Part shown: one piece after another, positions 21,486 through 29,465 of the stretch
Position numbering within the stretch: position 1 is the stretch's first letter
Layout of the letters: every line of letters begins with the position of its first letter
Virus record (IMG/VR): IMGVR_UViG_3300009181_000253
Span: 1-29,465 of that record
Source: a virus
Strand: one strand, 5' to 3'
DNA: 29,465 nucleotides
Notes under the pieces: model-generated
What the model was told of the DNA's origin: nothing
Databases searched by the model: none
What the model saw: only the letters and a program-made list of their open reading frames with translations
Program-made: the position numbers and the translations under genes

Positions 21486-21908
21486 ATGGCAGTAACAACA
21501 AACTTTTCGTTCACCAAACTCGTAGGTACTGACTACGCAGGCTATAGCACTATCAACGTTCTTATTGACAGTATTGATACGCTTCTTAATGTTCGTATCC
21601 CATCTACAGGTGGTCCCGCTAGCGCTGCTCCAGTCAGCACAGCAACTAACCTTACTGTTGCTACAACAAGCAAATCAATTATTTGTACTGCTGTTGCTGT
21701 TCTTACGCTTCCTGCTGCTGCTACTTATACTGGTCGTGAACTTCTAATTAAAAATACTACGGCTGCAACGGTTACGTCTGCTTCTAGTAATGTTGTTCCG
21801 CTTAGTGGTGCGCAAACGGCTAGTACCGCTATTCTTGCTGCTACGGCTGGTAAGTGGGCATTACTTGTTAGTAATGGTACTAACTGGGTTATTATGGCGA
21901 GCAACTAG
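21486..21908 (+). CDS. Small tail-fibre-like protein (140 aa)
   Basis: A 140-residue protein begins MAVTTNFSFTKLVGTDYAG. It has a Thr/Ser/Ala/Val-rich beta structure: an N-terminal part (FTKLVGTDYAGYSTINVLIDSID) then LPAAATYTGRELLIKNTTAATVTSASS (75-100), a pattern seen in phage fibre or baseplate tip domains. AAAGGGGAT precedes the ATG. It may be a second receptor-binding protein or a cap on the tail. It is unusually rich in plain short side chains, like the fibre before it. Confidence 0.65.
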   Translation: MAVTTNFSFTKLVGTDYAGYSTINVLIDSIDTLLNVRIPSTGGPASAAPVSTATNLTVATTSKSIICTAVAVLTLPAAATYTGRELLIKNTTAATVTSASSNVVPLSGAQTASTAILAATAGKWALLVSNGTNWVIMASN

Positions 21909-21919
21909 GGGGGTGACGA

Positions 21920-22912
21920 GTGGCTACTACTACAGCAACCGACGTATTATCTGCTACAGATAATTATGGTAAGGCTCGAAACGCATTTGAACTGGCGTTA
22001 AAGCAGGCCTCTAATCAGCGCGAGTCTGCTATGATTGGTCTTGGTGCGGATTTTACTAGTCAGGTAGGTAATACGCTTACTCCTGGTGAGGTTGCGACGG
22101 CGTATGGGTCTGGTGGGGATCCTTCTAATCTTACTATTCGTACTGGTTTTGGTGAGGGTGCTCTTGCGACTATTGATAAGACTGCGGTTGGTAATGTTTA
22201 TCAGGGGCAGGAGGCTCTTGATGAGCGTGGTGTTGGTGGTACTAGTGGTATTAGTCAGCAGGCTAAGACGCTTATGGGTGATCAGCAGGGGTTGGCTAGT
22301 CAGTCTGCTGTGCAAGATTTTCAGGGCGCGGTTGCTGAGGCCAATCTTGGGGAGGCGAGCGCTAAATATGATTTGGCTAGTGCTGAGGGCGCTCTTGATA
22401 CTGCTACTGGTGATGAGAGTCCTATTCCTAAGCCTGAAGGTAAACCTAAGGGTAAACCTAAGGGTAAACCTAAGGGTAAACCTAAGGGACAGCCACAAGG
22501 TAAGCCTAAGGGACAGCCTAAGGGACAGCCTAAGGCTAATAAACAGAAGCCTCAAGGTAATAAACAGAAGCCTCAAGGTAATAAGCCTCAAGGTAATAAG
22601 CCTCAAGGACGGAAGCCTCAGGGACAGCCGCAAGGTAAACCTCAGGGACAGCCGCCGGTCAAGCCAAAGCCAAAGCCAACGCCACAGCAGAAGCCTCAGG
22701 GACAGAAACCTCAGGGACAGCCGCAAGGTAAACCTCAAGGACAAGGTAAGCCAGCGCCTAAGGGTAATGTTATTCCGAAGCCGCCGCCAAAGCCGCCGGT
22801 CAAGCCGGAGCCTAAGCCACAGCCTAAGCCACAGCCAAAGCCCACGCCGCAGCAGAAGCCAGAGCCACAGCCACAGCCAAAGCCCACGCCAACAAAGAAA
22901 AAAGGTAGGTGA
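21920..22912 (+). CDS. Structural protein with Pro/Lys/Gln/Gly-rich disordered half (330 aa)
   Basis: Residues 1-165 form a helical, Gln/Ala/Gly-rich domain (DVLSATDNYGKARNAFELAL, QQAKTLMGDQQGLASQSAV). Residues 170-330 are a repeat region built from PKGKPKGQ, NKQKPQG, KPQGQPQG and finally QPKPTPQQKPEP, with no hydrophobic residues: strongly basic and disordered. GGGGGG with GTGACGA precedes the GTG start (21920). In position it lies between fibres and the 1859-residue virion protein, so it is likely a virion protein, either injected or on the surface. A basic disordered tail could bind DNA or cell-surface polymers. The family of the N-terminus is unknown. Confidence 0.7.
   Translation: MATTTATDVLSATDNYGKARNAFELALKQASNQRESAMIGLGADFTSQVGNTLTPGEVATAYGSGGDPSNLTIRTGFGEGALATIDKTAVGNVYQGQEALDERGVGGTSGISQQAKTLMGDQQGLASQSAVQDFQGAVAEANLGEASAKYDLASAEGALDTATGDESPIPKPEGKPKGKPKGKPKGKPKGQPQGKPKGQPKGQPKANKQKPQGNKQKPQGNKPQGNKPQGRKPQGQPQGKPQGQPPVKPKPKPTPQQKPQGQKPQGQPQGKPQGQGKPAPKGNVIPKPPPKPPVKPEPKPQPKPQPKPTPQQKPEPQPQPKPTPTKKKGR
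22428..22908 (+). repeat. Low-complexity coding repeat (PKGK / KPQG units)
   Basis: Units of 12-15 bases (for instance GGTAAACCTAAG repeated four times in a row, then CCTCAAGGTAAT and CCTCAGGGACAG forms) encode the disordered tail of the 330-residue protein. Third bases vary little inside runs, so copy number may change by slippage. The opposite strand is open for 313 codons here only as a by-product. Confidence 0.75.
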
Positions 22913-22918
22913 AAAATA

Positions 22919-23437
22919 ATGGCACATAAACCGGGACATAAAAATAAGAATAAAAATAAGAATAAAAATAAGAATAAAGTTCAGTTAACTCCGGCACAAC
23001 AAGCAGAATTAAAAACAGCAGAACAAGAAACACTTGCTAATATTAGACTATCGGCGCTTAATCAGAATCGCGCTTCTACTGCGGCTCTTTATTATGCTAA
23101 TAGTTTGGCTGCTCCGATTCAAGATATTGGGCAGGCTGCTGCTGCTGGTGGTAAGTTTGTGGATACTAGTGAGGCTGAGGGTTATCAGAGTCCTGTTACT
23201 GGGCAAATGACTAATTACCTTAAGGGTACTGTTAAGGATCCTTTTATTGGTCTTCGTGAGGCTGCTATTCAACAGCGTGTTATGGTTGGTAAGAAGAAGT
23301 ATAAGAATAATTTGTTTGAGGCTATGAGGTCTGATTATCTTAAGGGTATTAAGGCTTCTAAGGCATCTGGTGGTAGTGGTACTGGTACTATTAATTATAA
23401 TAGTGGTAGTAGTTCGGGTCCAGTAGAAACAGGTTAA
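22919..23437 (+). CDS. Virion-associated protein with Lys-Asn tract (172 aa)
   Basis: The protein begins MAHKPGHKNKNKNKNK, an alternating Lys-Asn tract encoded by A-rich repeats, then a helical region (LTPAQQAELKTAEQETLANIRL, and SALNQNRASTAALYYAN), then a region with GLREAAIQQRVMVGKKKYKNNLFEAM and a Gly/Ser-rich tail. AGGTAGGTG precedes ATG 22919. The basic N-terminus may bind DNA or RNA. The A-rich repeat is prone to slippage and frameshifts. It lies between the 330-residue protein and the large virion protein; co-packaging with them is likely. No family is recognised. Confidence 0.7.
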   Translation: MAHKPGHKNKNKNKNKNKNKVQLTPAQQAELKTAEQETLANIRLSALNQNRASTAALYYANSLAAPIQDIGQAAAAGGKFVDTSEAEGYQSPVTGQMTNYLKGTVKDPFIGLREAAIQQRVMVGKKKYKNNLFEAMRSDYLKGIKASKASGGSGTGTINYNSGSSSGPVETG

Positions 23438-23456
23438 AACTATTTAAGGAGTTTGC

Positions 23457-26400
23457 ATGGCTTTTGGTGACTCGGGTAATCTAAATACAGATACGGGTAA
23501 GACTCCTACTGGTGGTACGGGAGTACTGACTAGGCCTGCTCCTAGGGATAGGATTAAACAGGATCTTATTCCGCGTAAGCGTAATCGTGGTAATAGTAGT
23601 CGTCCTGTTGCGCCTCGCGCTCCTGATCTTGATGCTAACATTAAGGATTGGGAACGTCCACGCTCGTACGAGATTATGAAGAATGTTGATACGATGTTGA
23701 GTCAGACTCGTTTCTCTGCGGTTAGTGCGTACTATGACAGTAAGGGTAAGGCATTTAATTTTAATCCTACTGATGTTGCTGGTATGATTAATAGTGGTGT
23801 CCTTGCTTATGGTAAGACTGGTGAGGCTGGGTATCGGGTACCTACTGCCGGTGTTAATGTTAATGCGCTTGACCAGTTCTTACGAGATAATTATAAACGT
23901 AATGCTAATGGTGGTTATAAGCGCGTGAAGCAGAATCTTGCTTTGTCTGATACGTTTAAGCAGAAGGCTGCTAGTAGTACTGCTGCGTTTGATCTGGGTC
24001 GTCGTGATCTTAATCCTGCTACACCTGCTGCTCTTCTTGTTGATGCGCCTAAGAAGAGTGTTGTTGGTGGCGAAGAGTATGACTATAGTAAGATGGCTAC
24101 AGAGTATATTAAGGATGCTGATACTTACGCTACTCTTAATAGTAAGATTCTTAAGAAGATTGCTGATGAGGGTGGTAATGCTATCCTTCAGAATATTCAG
24201 GAGAATGGTGCTACACCAGAGAATATTGAGGCTCTTAAGCCTTATATGTATTCGTTTGATGCTGAGTATGGTCAGGCTCAGATTCGTTGGATTGATGAGA
24301 CTTTCCTTGGTGGTCAGGGTAAGCAGGCTGTGGCTGATGCTGCTCGTCAAGCGTCTGATTTGGATCAGCGTAAGTACTTGTATGAGGAGCGCGTTAAGGA
24401 AGCGGCTAAGGTAGAGAAAGATAATAAGAAGAATATTGAGGCGGCTACTACTTCTTTCTTTAATACGGATCCTAATAAGGGTGCTATTATTCCTAAGTCT
24501 ATGTGGCTTAGTAATGCTGCTAGTCTTCTTGTTGCTGGTACTGGTGAGACTATTAGTACTGAGGCTTTGAATGAGATTTTTTATGCTGATGTTCAGAAGG
24601 GTACTTATAAGAATCTTAGTGATTCTGAGAAGATGGCTATTTATTCTAGTGTGGTGGCTGCTTATAGTGCGGGTAATTATATTCCGCCTCTTATGGTTGC
24701 TCGTGCTATTAGTTTTGAGGAGGAGTTGGCTAACAAGGGTCTTATGCCTGATCAGGTTAAGGCTAAGGATAACGCTAATAGTCAGGCTCTTACTGATTAT
24801 CTTAAGTCTCCTATTACTAAGGCTGCTACTAGTCTACCGGGTGGTGGAGCGCTTATTGCTACGGGTCTTATTGGTGGTCTGACTGCTGATAAGATTAATG
24901 AGGGTTTTGCGTCGGGACCATTATCGTCTACGCCTCTTAAAGATGGTTTTAGTATGGGTGATCTTGGGACTAATGCTCTTAAGAGTGTTGTTCGTAGTAC
25001 TATTAGTATGCCTCAAGGGTTTTATTATGGTGCTATTGATCCTACTGGTACTGTTAAGGCTATGGCTAATGATTATAAGAAACGTTATGGTAGTGTTGAG
25101 GGCTTTAAGCAGAGTGCTTATGAGGATCCTCTTGCTCCTATTATGGACGTTCTTAGTGTTCTTAGTTTTGTTGGTACGCTTGCTAAGGTTGGTCAAATAG
25201 CGCGTATTACGGCTGCTGCTCGTGGTGGTAAGGTTGCTATGGGTGTTGGTGAGATTGATATGGCTGCTTATAATGCTCATATTGATGATTGGTTGAATAC
25301 TCCTGCGGCTGAGCGTACTGGTCCTGCTCGTCCTCCTTCTGATTTTATGACTGATCCGCCTACTATTAGTGTTCGAGATTATGCTAAGTTAGCACGACAG
25401 GCTGCGCTTGGTTCTGAAGAATCAGCAATGGTTCTTGGTACTATTCTTAGTGATAGCAAGATGGGTTTGAATAGTGCTTATGTTCCTACGGCTATGGATA
25501 AGGCTGCTGCTTTCTTTGAGCCTCGTTATAGGATCATGACTCAACAGGAGGGTGCTCCGCTTCGTAAGACTGCTATTGCTGATCGTACTATTGAGGTTCT
25601 TCAGGAAACTATTCCTGAGACTACTAATGCTGCTGCTATTCGTTTTGCTGGTAATCCTCTTGCTCGTGGTCTTCAGAAGGTTAACTTTTATGCTCAACGT
25701 CAGGTTGCTAGGACTCCTGGTGCGTTGCCACAGTTGCTTGCGCAACTTCCGGGAGGCTATCAGTTTAGGTTTACTCGTGCTTTGCGTGAGGGTGATCCTG
25801 CTGTGCAGGATCTTATGGCTCGTGAGATGATTTATAATACTATGTTTGCTAGAGAGTTTGATGCTCTTAAGATGAATGATGCTGAGCAGTTGGCTGTGAT
25901 GGATATGGCTAGTGGTGAGATGTATTCTGCTACTAATCTTCGTACGATTGCCTTTAATCGTGTTGAACGCGCTAAGGCTATGGGTCTTGATCCTACTGAT
26001 AGTGCTATTATCGGTATGGCTGAGCAGGATTATAAGTTGTTTGATGATCCTTCATTTGTGCGTGAACTTGAGGCGGCTAAGAAGGCTATGCACGGCATGG
26101 AGGATGGTGTTATTTCTGAGCGTGGAGCACAGTTACGCGGTGCTGCTGAGCGTATGATCTTGTTGCGTGAGAAGACTAGTCATATGATTGGTCATTCGTG
26201 GGATGATTCTCGTGCTACTCGTGCTATGCAGTTGCGGTATCAGGTGGCTATGGAAGCGTTAGATCTTATGCCTGAGTCTGTGTTTAGAGAGTTGGGACAA
26301 GGCGTTAAGAAGGTAGTTAATCGTGTTGCTAGGCTTGCTAAACTTAATCCTGTGTTTCATTTGTATGAGATTAATCGTGCTGATGTTATGGATCTTCCTG

Positions 26401-29036
26401 ATGTTAATGGTGTTGCTCTTAGGGATACTGTTGGTGTTAGTGCGGCTGATTTGAAGATTGTGGCTGATCAGGTTGAGGCTTCGTTAGAGTATTTGCGTGG
26501 TGATCTTACTAATCGTACTAAGGGTGCTACTCCTGTTCTTGTTATTGAACGAGAGTTACCTAATCTTGTTGGTAATCGTGACTTTGTTATTGTTAAGCGT
26601 GTCCGTGTTGAGGGTGATGGTGCTCCTGATTCTAGTAGGGTTAGTCGTCAAGGTCTTCTTGATAGGCAAGAGTTGATTTTGCCTAAGGAGTTTTTTGTTA
26701 CAATTGAGAAGGGTAAAGGCAAGGGTCGTATTGAGCGTTGGGATAATACAAAGAAAGATGAGTTTGGGTTTACACAAGCACAAGAACGACTGAATGAGTT
26801 GATTCTTAATGAGATGGAAGCCTTGTATCCTAATGCTCGTGACTTTACTGATAAGGTTGCTAGTGAATCTCTTGGTGTGCGCGAGTCGTTTGCTTCGCGT
26901 AAGAATTTTAATAAAACTGTGGCTAGTGGTGTACTTAGTTTCAGGTATCAAGAGCAGGTTAATGCTCATGCTGCTTCTGTTCGTGCTAGGTTTAATAATG
27001 ATATTAGTAAACTTATTGATGCTCAGTCTGAGATTATTGCAATAGCAGATTTTGATCCTACGATTCATCAGGCTCTTCGTACTGCTAAGGTTTATCCTAC
27101 TCGTGCTATGGCTGAGAATACTTTACGCGCCCTTAATCGTGAGGGTACTATTGAAGAAGTTGTTCTTTCTAATGGTGAGAAGGCGTATGTTGCTAATGTT
27201 AGTTATTTTGATGTGACTGCTGCTACTATGAAGGAGATGCGGCTTCGTCGTGTTCTTGATTGGGATAAGGATCTTGCTGATAAGTACTTTCAGGGCATTG
27301 AAGATATTAAAACGCTTGATCCTAACTCTGCTATTGTGGTAGTGCCTAAGTATTTTGCTAAGAATATTGCTAATTCGTATAAGCGTAGCGAACTTCTTGC
27401 TATGAAAATTCTTGATAAGGGTACTGATTTCTTTAAGGTTCTTACTCTTAGTCTTAATCCTAGGTTTGTTCCACAACAGGTTATTGGTAGTGCCGTGATG
27501 CTTATGATGGCTTATCCTGATAAGGCTGGTCCTATTATGGGTAAGATGCTTGAGTATGCTGTACGTCAGTCGCATAATAAGATCTCTAAGTTAGTTGATG
27601 GTGATGACGTTGAGTTTCTTAATCATTCTACTGATTATATGGTTATGGAAGAGTATATGCCGCGTGATGTTACTGAAAGTATTATTCAACAGGATATGTT
27701 TCAAACAGCGCAGGCTAAGTTGCCGTCTAAGATGACTCGTTATGTTATGAATAGTGGTTATATGATTGCGTTTGCGTGGGAGAAGAATCTTCGCATTGCG
27801 CTTGGTCGTAAGATGGCTATGAATTATCCGGGTTTTGAAACGTTCGCTAAGACTAAAGTTGTTAAAGACTTTGCTAATGGTGATGTTACTATTCCGGGTA
27901 TGGCTCCTAGTATGTATAAGACTAACTCTCCGTTTGCTGCTGCGTTTAAGTTGCTTGCAGATCCAGAGTCTCCTTATTATGATCCTATGTTTCTTCGCGA
28001 GGTGCGTCATGGTACGGATATGGTTGCTGGTAATTATCGTGACTTTACTGCATTTGAGCGTAACATGCGTAACTTCCTTGTTCCATTCTATGCGTGGACT
28101 AGGCATTCTGCTATGTTCACTAAGCGTATGGTGCAGGAGCGGCCACTTACTGCTAATGCGTTGGCTTGGACTGGTAATTATGGATATGAGAAGACGCTTG
28201 AGATTGGTGGTTTACCAGAGTGGTTGTTGCAGACTCTTCCTATGCCACAATTCTTAGAGAATATTCTTGATCTTAATCCTCTTATGGATAATCGTGTTAG
28301 TGTTGGTGGTGTGATGCCGTTTGGTACGTTTGGTCAGAGTGTTGCTGCTGCTGGTAACTTGGCATTTGGTCGTAAGTTTGGTAATAGTGATTACATGGAT
28401 TTCGCTAGTCCATTTTTGCAGCAGTTGGAGGAACAGCGAACTGGTCGTAGTCTTTTGACTGGAGCACCTGTTCCAGATATGGGTATTGGGGAGAAGATTG
28501 TTGATGGTTTTGCTGGTTATCCTGTGATTGGTGCGGTTGTTAACTTGTTTAAGAACGAGTCACAGTTGAATGGTATGAGGGGTAATGAGAATCCTGAGGA
28601 TGTGTTTGTGGATGTTAATGATCCTAATTCTAAGTTGAGTATTCCTGCTGATAAGTTGAGTACTAAGTTTGAGACTGATTCTCCTACTGGTTTGTATAAC
28701 TTGTTTTCTCCTGCTAGGGCTTATAGTCTTGATCCTGAAGGTATCTCTAAGATGATTTCTACTGAGTTTAAGAAGGCTGGTGTTACTTTGCCTGCTAAGA
28801 ATAGTACTGAGTATAAGGGTATCTTTGCTACGATTAATAGTCTTCAGATTTGGAAGCGTAAGCGTGATTGGGTGCTTAATACTTATACTCCTGCTCATCA
28901 GGGGGATGCTCCTGAGTTGGTACTTCGGGCGCAACAACAGTTGGCTGCTGAGTTCCCACAGATTCCAAAGTCTACTCCTCCGGGGTTGGTTGAGAAGGTT
29001 CTTAATGGTTATATTACTTTACCGGGAGGTGGTTAG
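23457..29036 (+). CDS. Very large virion protein, putative ejected internal protein (1859 aa)
   Basis: At 1859 residues this is the largest gene. The N-terminal region (1-60) is basic and disordered. Hydrophobic stretches near 455-475 (GGGALIATGLIGGLTADK) and 560-595 (IMDVLSVLSFVGTLAKVGQIARITAAA) could insert in a membrane. The region about 1310-1570 (SLNPRFVPQQVIGSAVMLMM through ERNMRNFLVPFYAWTRHSAMF) has the NPRF and VPFYAWTRH patterns I associate with giant internal proteins of podoviruses. No lysozyme, protease or polymerase motif is visible. In podoviruses such proteins are stored in the head and ejected with DNA to cross the envelope. AAGGAG precedes ATG 23457. The absence of tape-measure or tail-tube genes argues against a tape-measure role. 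Confidence 0.65.
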   Translation: MAFGDSGNLNTDTGKTPTGGTGVLTRPAPRDRIKQDLIPRKRNRGNSSRPVAPRAPDLDANIKDWERPRSYEIMKNVDTMLSQTRFSAVSAYYDSKGKAFNFNPTDVAGMINSGVLAYGKTGEAGYRVPTAGVNVNALDQFLRDNYKRNANGGYKRVKQNLALSDTFKQKAASSTAAFDLGRRDLNPATPAALLVDAPKKSVVGGEEYDYSKMATEYIKDADTYATLNSKILKKIADEGGNAILQNIQENGATPENIEALKPYMYSFDAEYGQAQIRWIDETFLGGQGKQAVADAARQASDLDQRKYLYEERVKEAAKVEKDNKKNIEAATTSFFNTDPNKGAIIPKSMWLSNAASLLVAGTGETISTEALNEIFYADVQKGTYKNLSDSEKMAIYSSVVAAYSAGNYIPPLMVARAISFEEELANKGLMPDQVKAKDNANSQALTDYLKSPITKAATSLPGGGALIATGLIGGLTADKINEGFASGPLSSTPLKDGFSMGDLGTNALKSVVRSTISMPQGFYYGAIDPTGTVKAMANDYKKRYGSVEGFKQSAYEDPLAPIMDVLSVLSFVGTLAKVGQIARITAAARGGKVAMGVGEIDMAAYNAHIDDWLNTPAAERTGPARPPSDFMTDPPTISVRDYAKLARQAALGSEESAMVLGTILSDSKMGLNSAYVPTAMDKAAAFFEPRYRIMTQQEGAPLRKTAIADRTIEVLQETIPETTNAAAIRFAGNPLARGLQKVNFYAQRQVARTPGALPQLLAQLPGGYQFRFTRALREGDPAVQDLMAREMIYNTMFAREFDALKMNDAEQLAVMDMASGEMYSATNLRTIAFNRVERAKAMGLDPTDSAIIGMAEQDYKLFDDPSFVRELEAAKKAMHGMEDGVISERGAQLRGAAERMILLREKTSHMIGHSWDDSRATRAMQLRYQVAMEALDLMPESVFRELGQGVKKVVNRVARLAKLNPVFHLYEINRADVMDLPDVNGVALRDTVGVSAADLKIVADQVEASLEYLRGDLTNRTKGATPVLVIERELPNLVGNRDFVIVKRVRVEGDGAPDSSRVSRQGLLDRQELILPKEFFVTIEKGKGKGRIERWDNTKKDEFGFTQAQERLNELILNEMEALYPNARDFTDKVASESLGVRESFASRKNFNKTVASGVLSFRYQEQVNAHAASVRARFNNDISKLIDAQSEIIAIADFDPTIHQALRTAKVYPTRAMAENTLRALNREGTIEEVVLSNGEKAYVANVSYFDVTAATMKEMRLRRVLDWDKDLADKYFQGIEDIKTLDPNSAIVVVPKYFAKNIANSYKRSELLAMKILDKGTDFFKVLTLSLNPRFVPQQVIGSAVMLMMAYPDKAGPIMGKMLEYAVRQSHNKISKLVDGDDVEFLNHSTDYMVMEEYMPRDVTESIIQQDMFQTAQAKLPSKMTRYVMNSGYMIAFAWEKNLRIALGRKMAMNYPGFETFAKTKVVKDFANGDVTIPGMAPSMYKTNSPFAAAFKLLADPESPYYDPMFLREVRHGTDMVAGNYRDFTAFERNMRNFLVPFYAWTRHSAMFTKRMVQERPLTANALAWTGNYGYEKTLEIGGLPEWLLQTLPMPQFLENILDLNPLMDNRVSVGGVMPFGTFGQSVAAAGNLAFGRKFGNSDYMDFASPFLQQLEEQRTGRSLLTGAPVPDMGIGEKIVDGFAGYPVIGAVVNLFKNESQLNGMRGNENPEDVFVDVNDPNSKLSIPADKLSTKFETDSPTGLYNLFSPARAYSLDPEGISKMISTEFKKAGVTLPAKNSTEYKGIFATINSLQIWKRKRDWVLNTYTPAHQGDAPELVLRAQQQLAAEFPQIPKSTPPGLVEKVLNGYITLPGGG

Positions 29037-29038
29037 AT

Positions 29039-29278
29039 GTGAGCGAGGATAGTGTACAAGTTATTATGGTTAAACTTGAGCATATGGAGAGTCTTATTTC
29101 TCAGGTTCATGAGGAGGTTAAGCGCACTAATGGGCGTGTGACTGAGTTGGAGATGGAGAGTGCTGAGTGGAGGGGTCGTCTTGAGTCTCGTCGTATGTTT
29201 CATATGATTCTTACTACTGTTGCTAGTGGTTGTGTGCTTGCTGGTATTGTTTGGTTTATTACTCATTCGATTAATTAA
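29039..29278 (+). CDS. Holin-like single-TM protein (79 aa)
   Basis: A 79-residue protein with a coiled-coil first half (VKLEHMESLISQVHEEVKRT, then RVTELEMESAEWRGRLESRR) and one C-terminal membrane segment (about 53-76, MFHMILTTVASGCVLAGIVW). This is the layout of the XhlA/holin-associated and small holin-like proteins of Gram-positive phages. It starts at GTG overlapping the stop region of the large gene (GGGAGG upstream). A role in lysis is likely, but a virion membrane-anchor is possible because no endolysin has yet been seen. The true partner may lie beyond the right edge. Confidence 0.6.
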   Translation: MSEDSVQVIMVKLEHMESLISQVHEEVKRTNGRVTELEMESAEWRGRLESRRMFHMILTTVASGCVLAGIVWFITHSIN

Positions 29279-29279
29279 T

Positions 29280-29465
29280 ATGAGTAAATACGACACACAA
29301 TTAACGCCTCTTCAGGAGGCTAAGTATAAACTGGCTGCTAGTAACGCTAGGCGTACAAAGGATACTGCTGATTATGATCTTAGGGGTGCGTGGTTAAAGG
29401 ATCCTAAGAGTATTGGTGGTAAGGGGCATCTTACTGATGAGTTTAAGAAGCCTAATCATCCTACG
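29280..29465 (+). CDS. Start of a conserved phage protein (62 aa seen, cut by right edge)
   Basis: The frame begins MSKYDTQLTPLQEAKYKLA at 29280 and runs to the edge. The segment DYDLRGAWLK (31-40) followed by GHLTDEFKKPNHPT (49-62) matches a pattern that I have seen in many phage proteins (DxRGxW/F, G-H-x-x-D-x-x-K-x-PNHPT) located near tail or lysis genes. Its role is not known to me. It overlaps the holin-like gene at TAATATG, and its own ribosome site is poor, so coupling is likely. Confidence 0.65.
   Translation, partial: MSKYDTQLTPLQEAKYKLAASNARRTKDTADYDLRGAWLKDPKSIGGKGHLTDEFKKPNHPT

Noticed and set aside
21998-22939. Minus-strand frame with leucine/tryptophan/arginine repeats (313 codons)
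   Set aside because: It is the complement of the PKGK/KPQG repeat; composition is an artefact of the repeat.
1-29465. CRISPR arrays, insertion sequences, rRNA or complete tRNA genes
   Set aside because: None seen; the repeats present are coding (propeller and PKGK) or regulatory.

Overview
The window looks like part of the genome of a tailed phage with a podovirus-type (P22-like) virion. It has a large terminase, portal, scaffold, HK97-fold-type capsid protein, a gp4-like head-tail adaptor and a gp10-like tail hub/nozzle. No tape-measure, major tail or sheath protein was seen. Base composition is moderate to low in G+C by eye. The likely host is Gram-positive, most plausibly an actinobacterium. 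This rests on weak, indirect clues: a 184-residue protein resembling a family common in actinophages, a GAAC-N4-GTTC LexA-type box, and frequent GTG/TTG starts. No integrase, repressor, polymerase, CRISPR array or insertion sequence was recognised.

Left arm (1-6370, all leftward): more than 20 small, tightly packed early-type genes, mostly of unknown function, often with stop/start overlaps (ATGA, TAATG, TAGTG). Recognisable ones are an ArdC-type antirestriction metallopeptidase, a SET-domain protein, the actinophage-type 184-residue protein and, cut by the left edge, a possible PD-(D/E)XK nuclease. Four microproteins of 23-38 residues fill gaps between larger genes. Transcription appears to start from at least five leftward sigma70-type promoters (A at 887-915, B at 3750-3777, C at 5228-5256, D at 6228-6256, E at 6342-6370). 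Beside each lies a pair of TGTAA-like half sites spaced exactly 11 bp. B and C share a leader, and C and D share a 12-base element just after the -10 box. A LexA-like box lies between D and E. A tRNA-like acceptor/T-arm minihelix lies in the early transcript at 5594-5634.

Divergence (6371-7016): about 650 bases with no convincing gene. It becomes very AT-rich with (TA)n tracts, a 9-bp inverted repeat and a palindrome. Transcription direction and strand composition flip here, so it may hold late promoters and perhaps an origin.

Right arm (7017-29465, all rightward): a late, structural operon. The order is: small zinc ribbon; terminase large subunit; two overlapping small genes; portal; HTH protein that may be the small terminase; scaffold; capsid; UUCG-loop terminator; two small head-region genes; gp4-like adaptor; gp10-like hub; fibre with phage fibre repeats; seven-bladed propeller tail protein; small coiled-coil protein; second small fibre-like protein; Pro/Lys/Gln-rich disordered protein; Lys-Asn-tract protein; an 1859-residue putative ejected virion protein; a holin-like one-TM protein; and the start of a further conserved phage protein. 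Together these cover DNA packaging, head assembly, the short tail with receptor-binding parts, the ejected proteins and the start of lysis.
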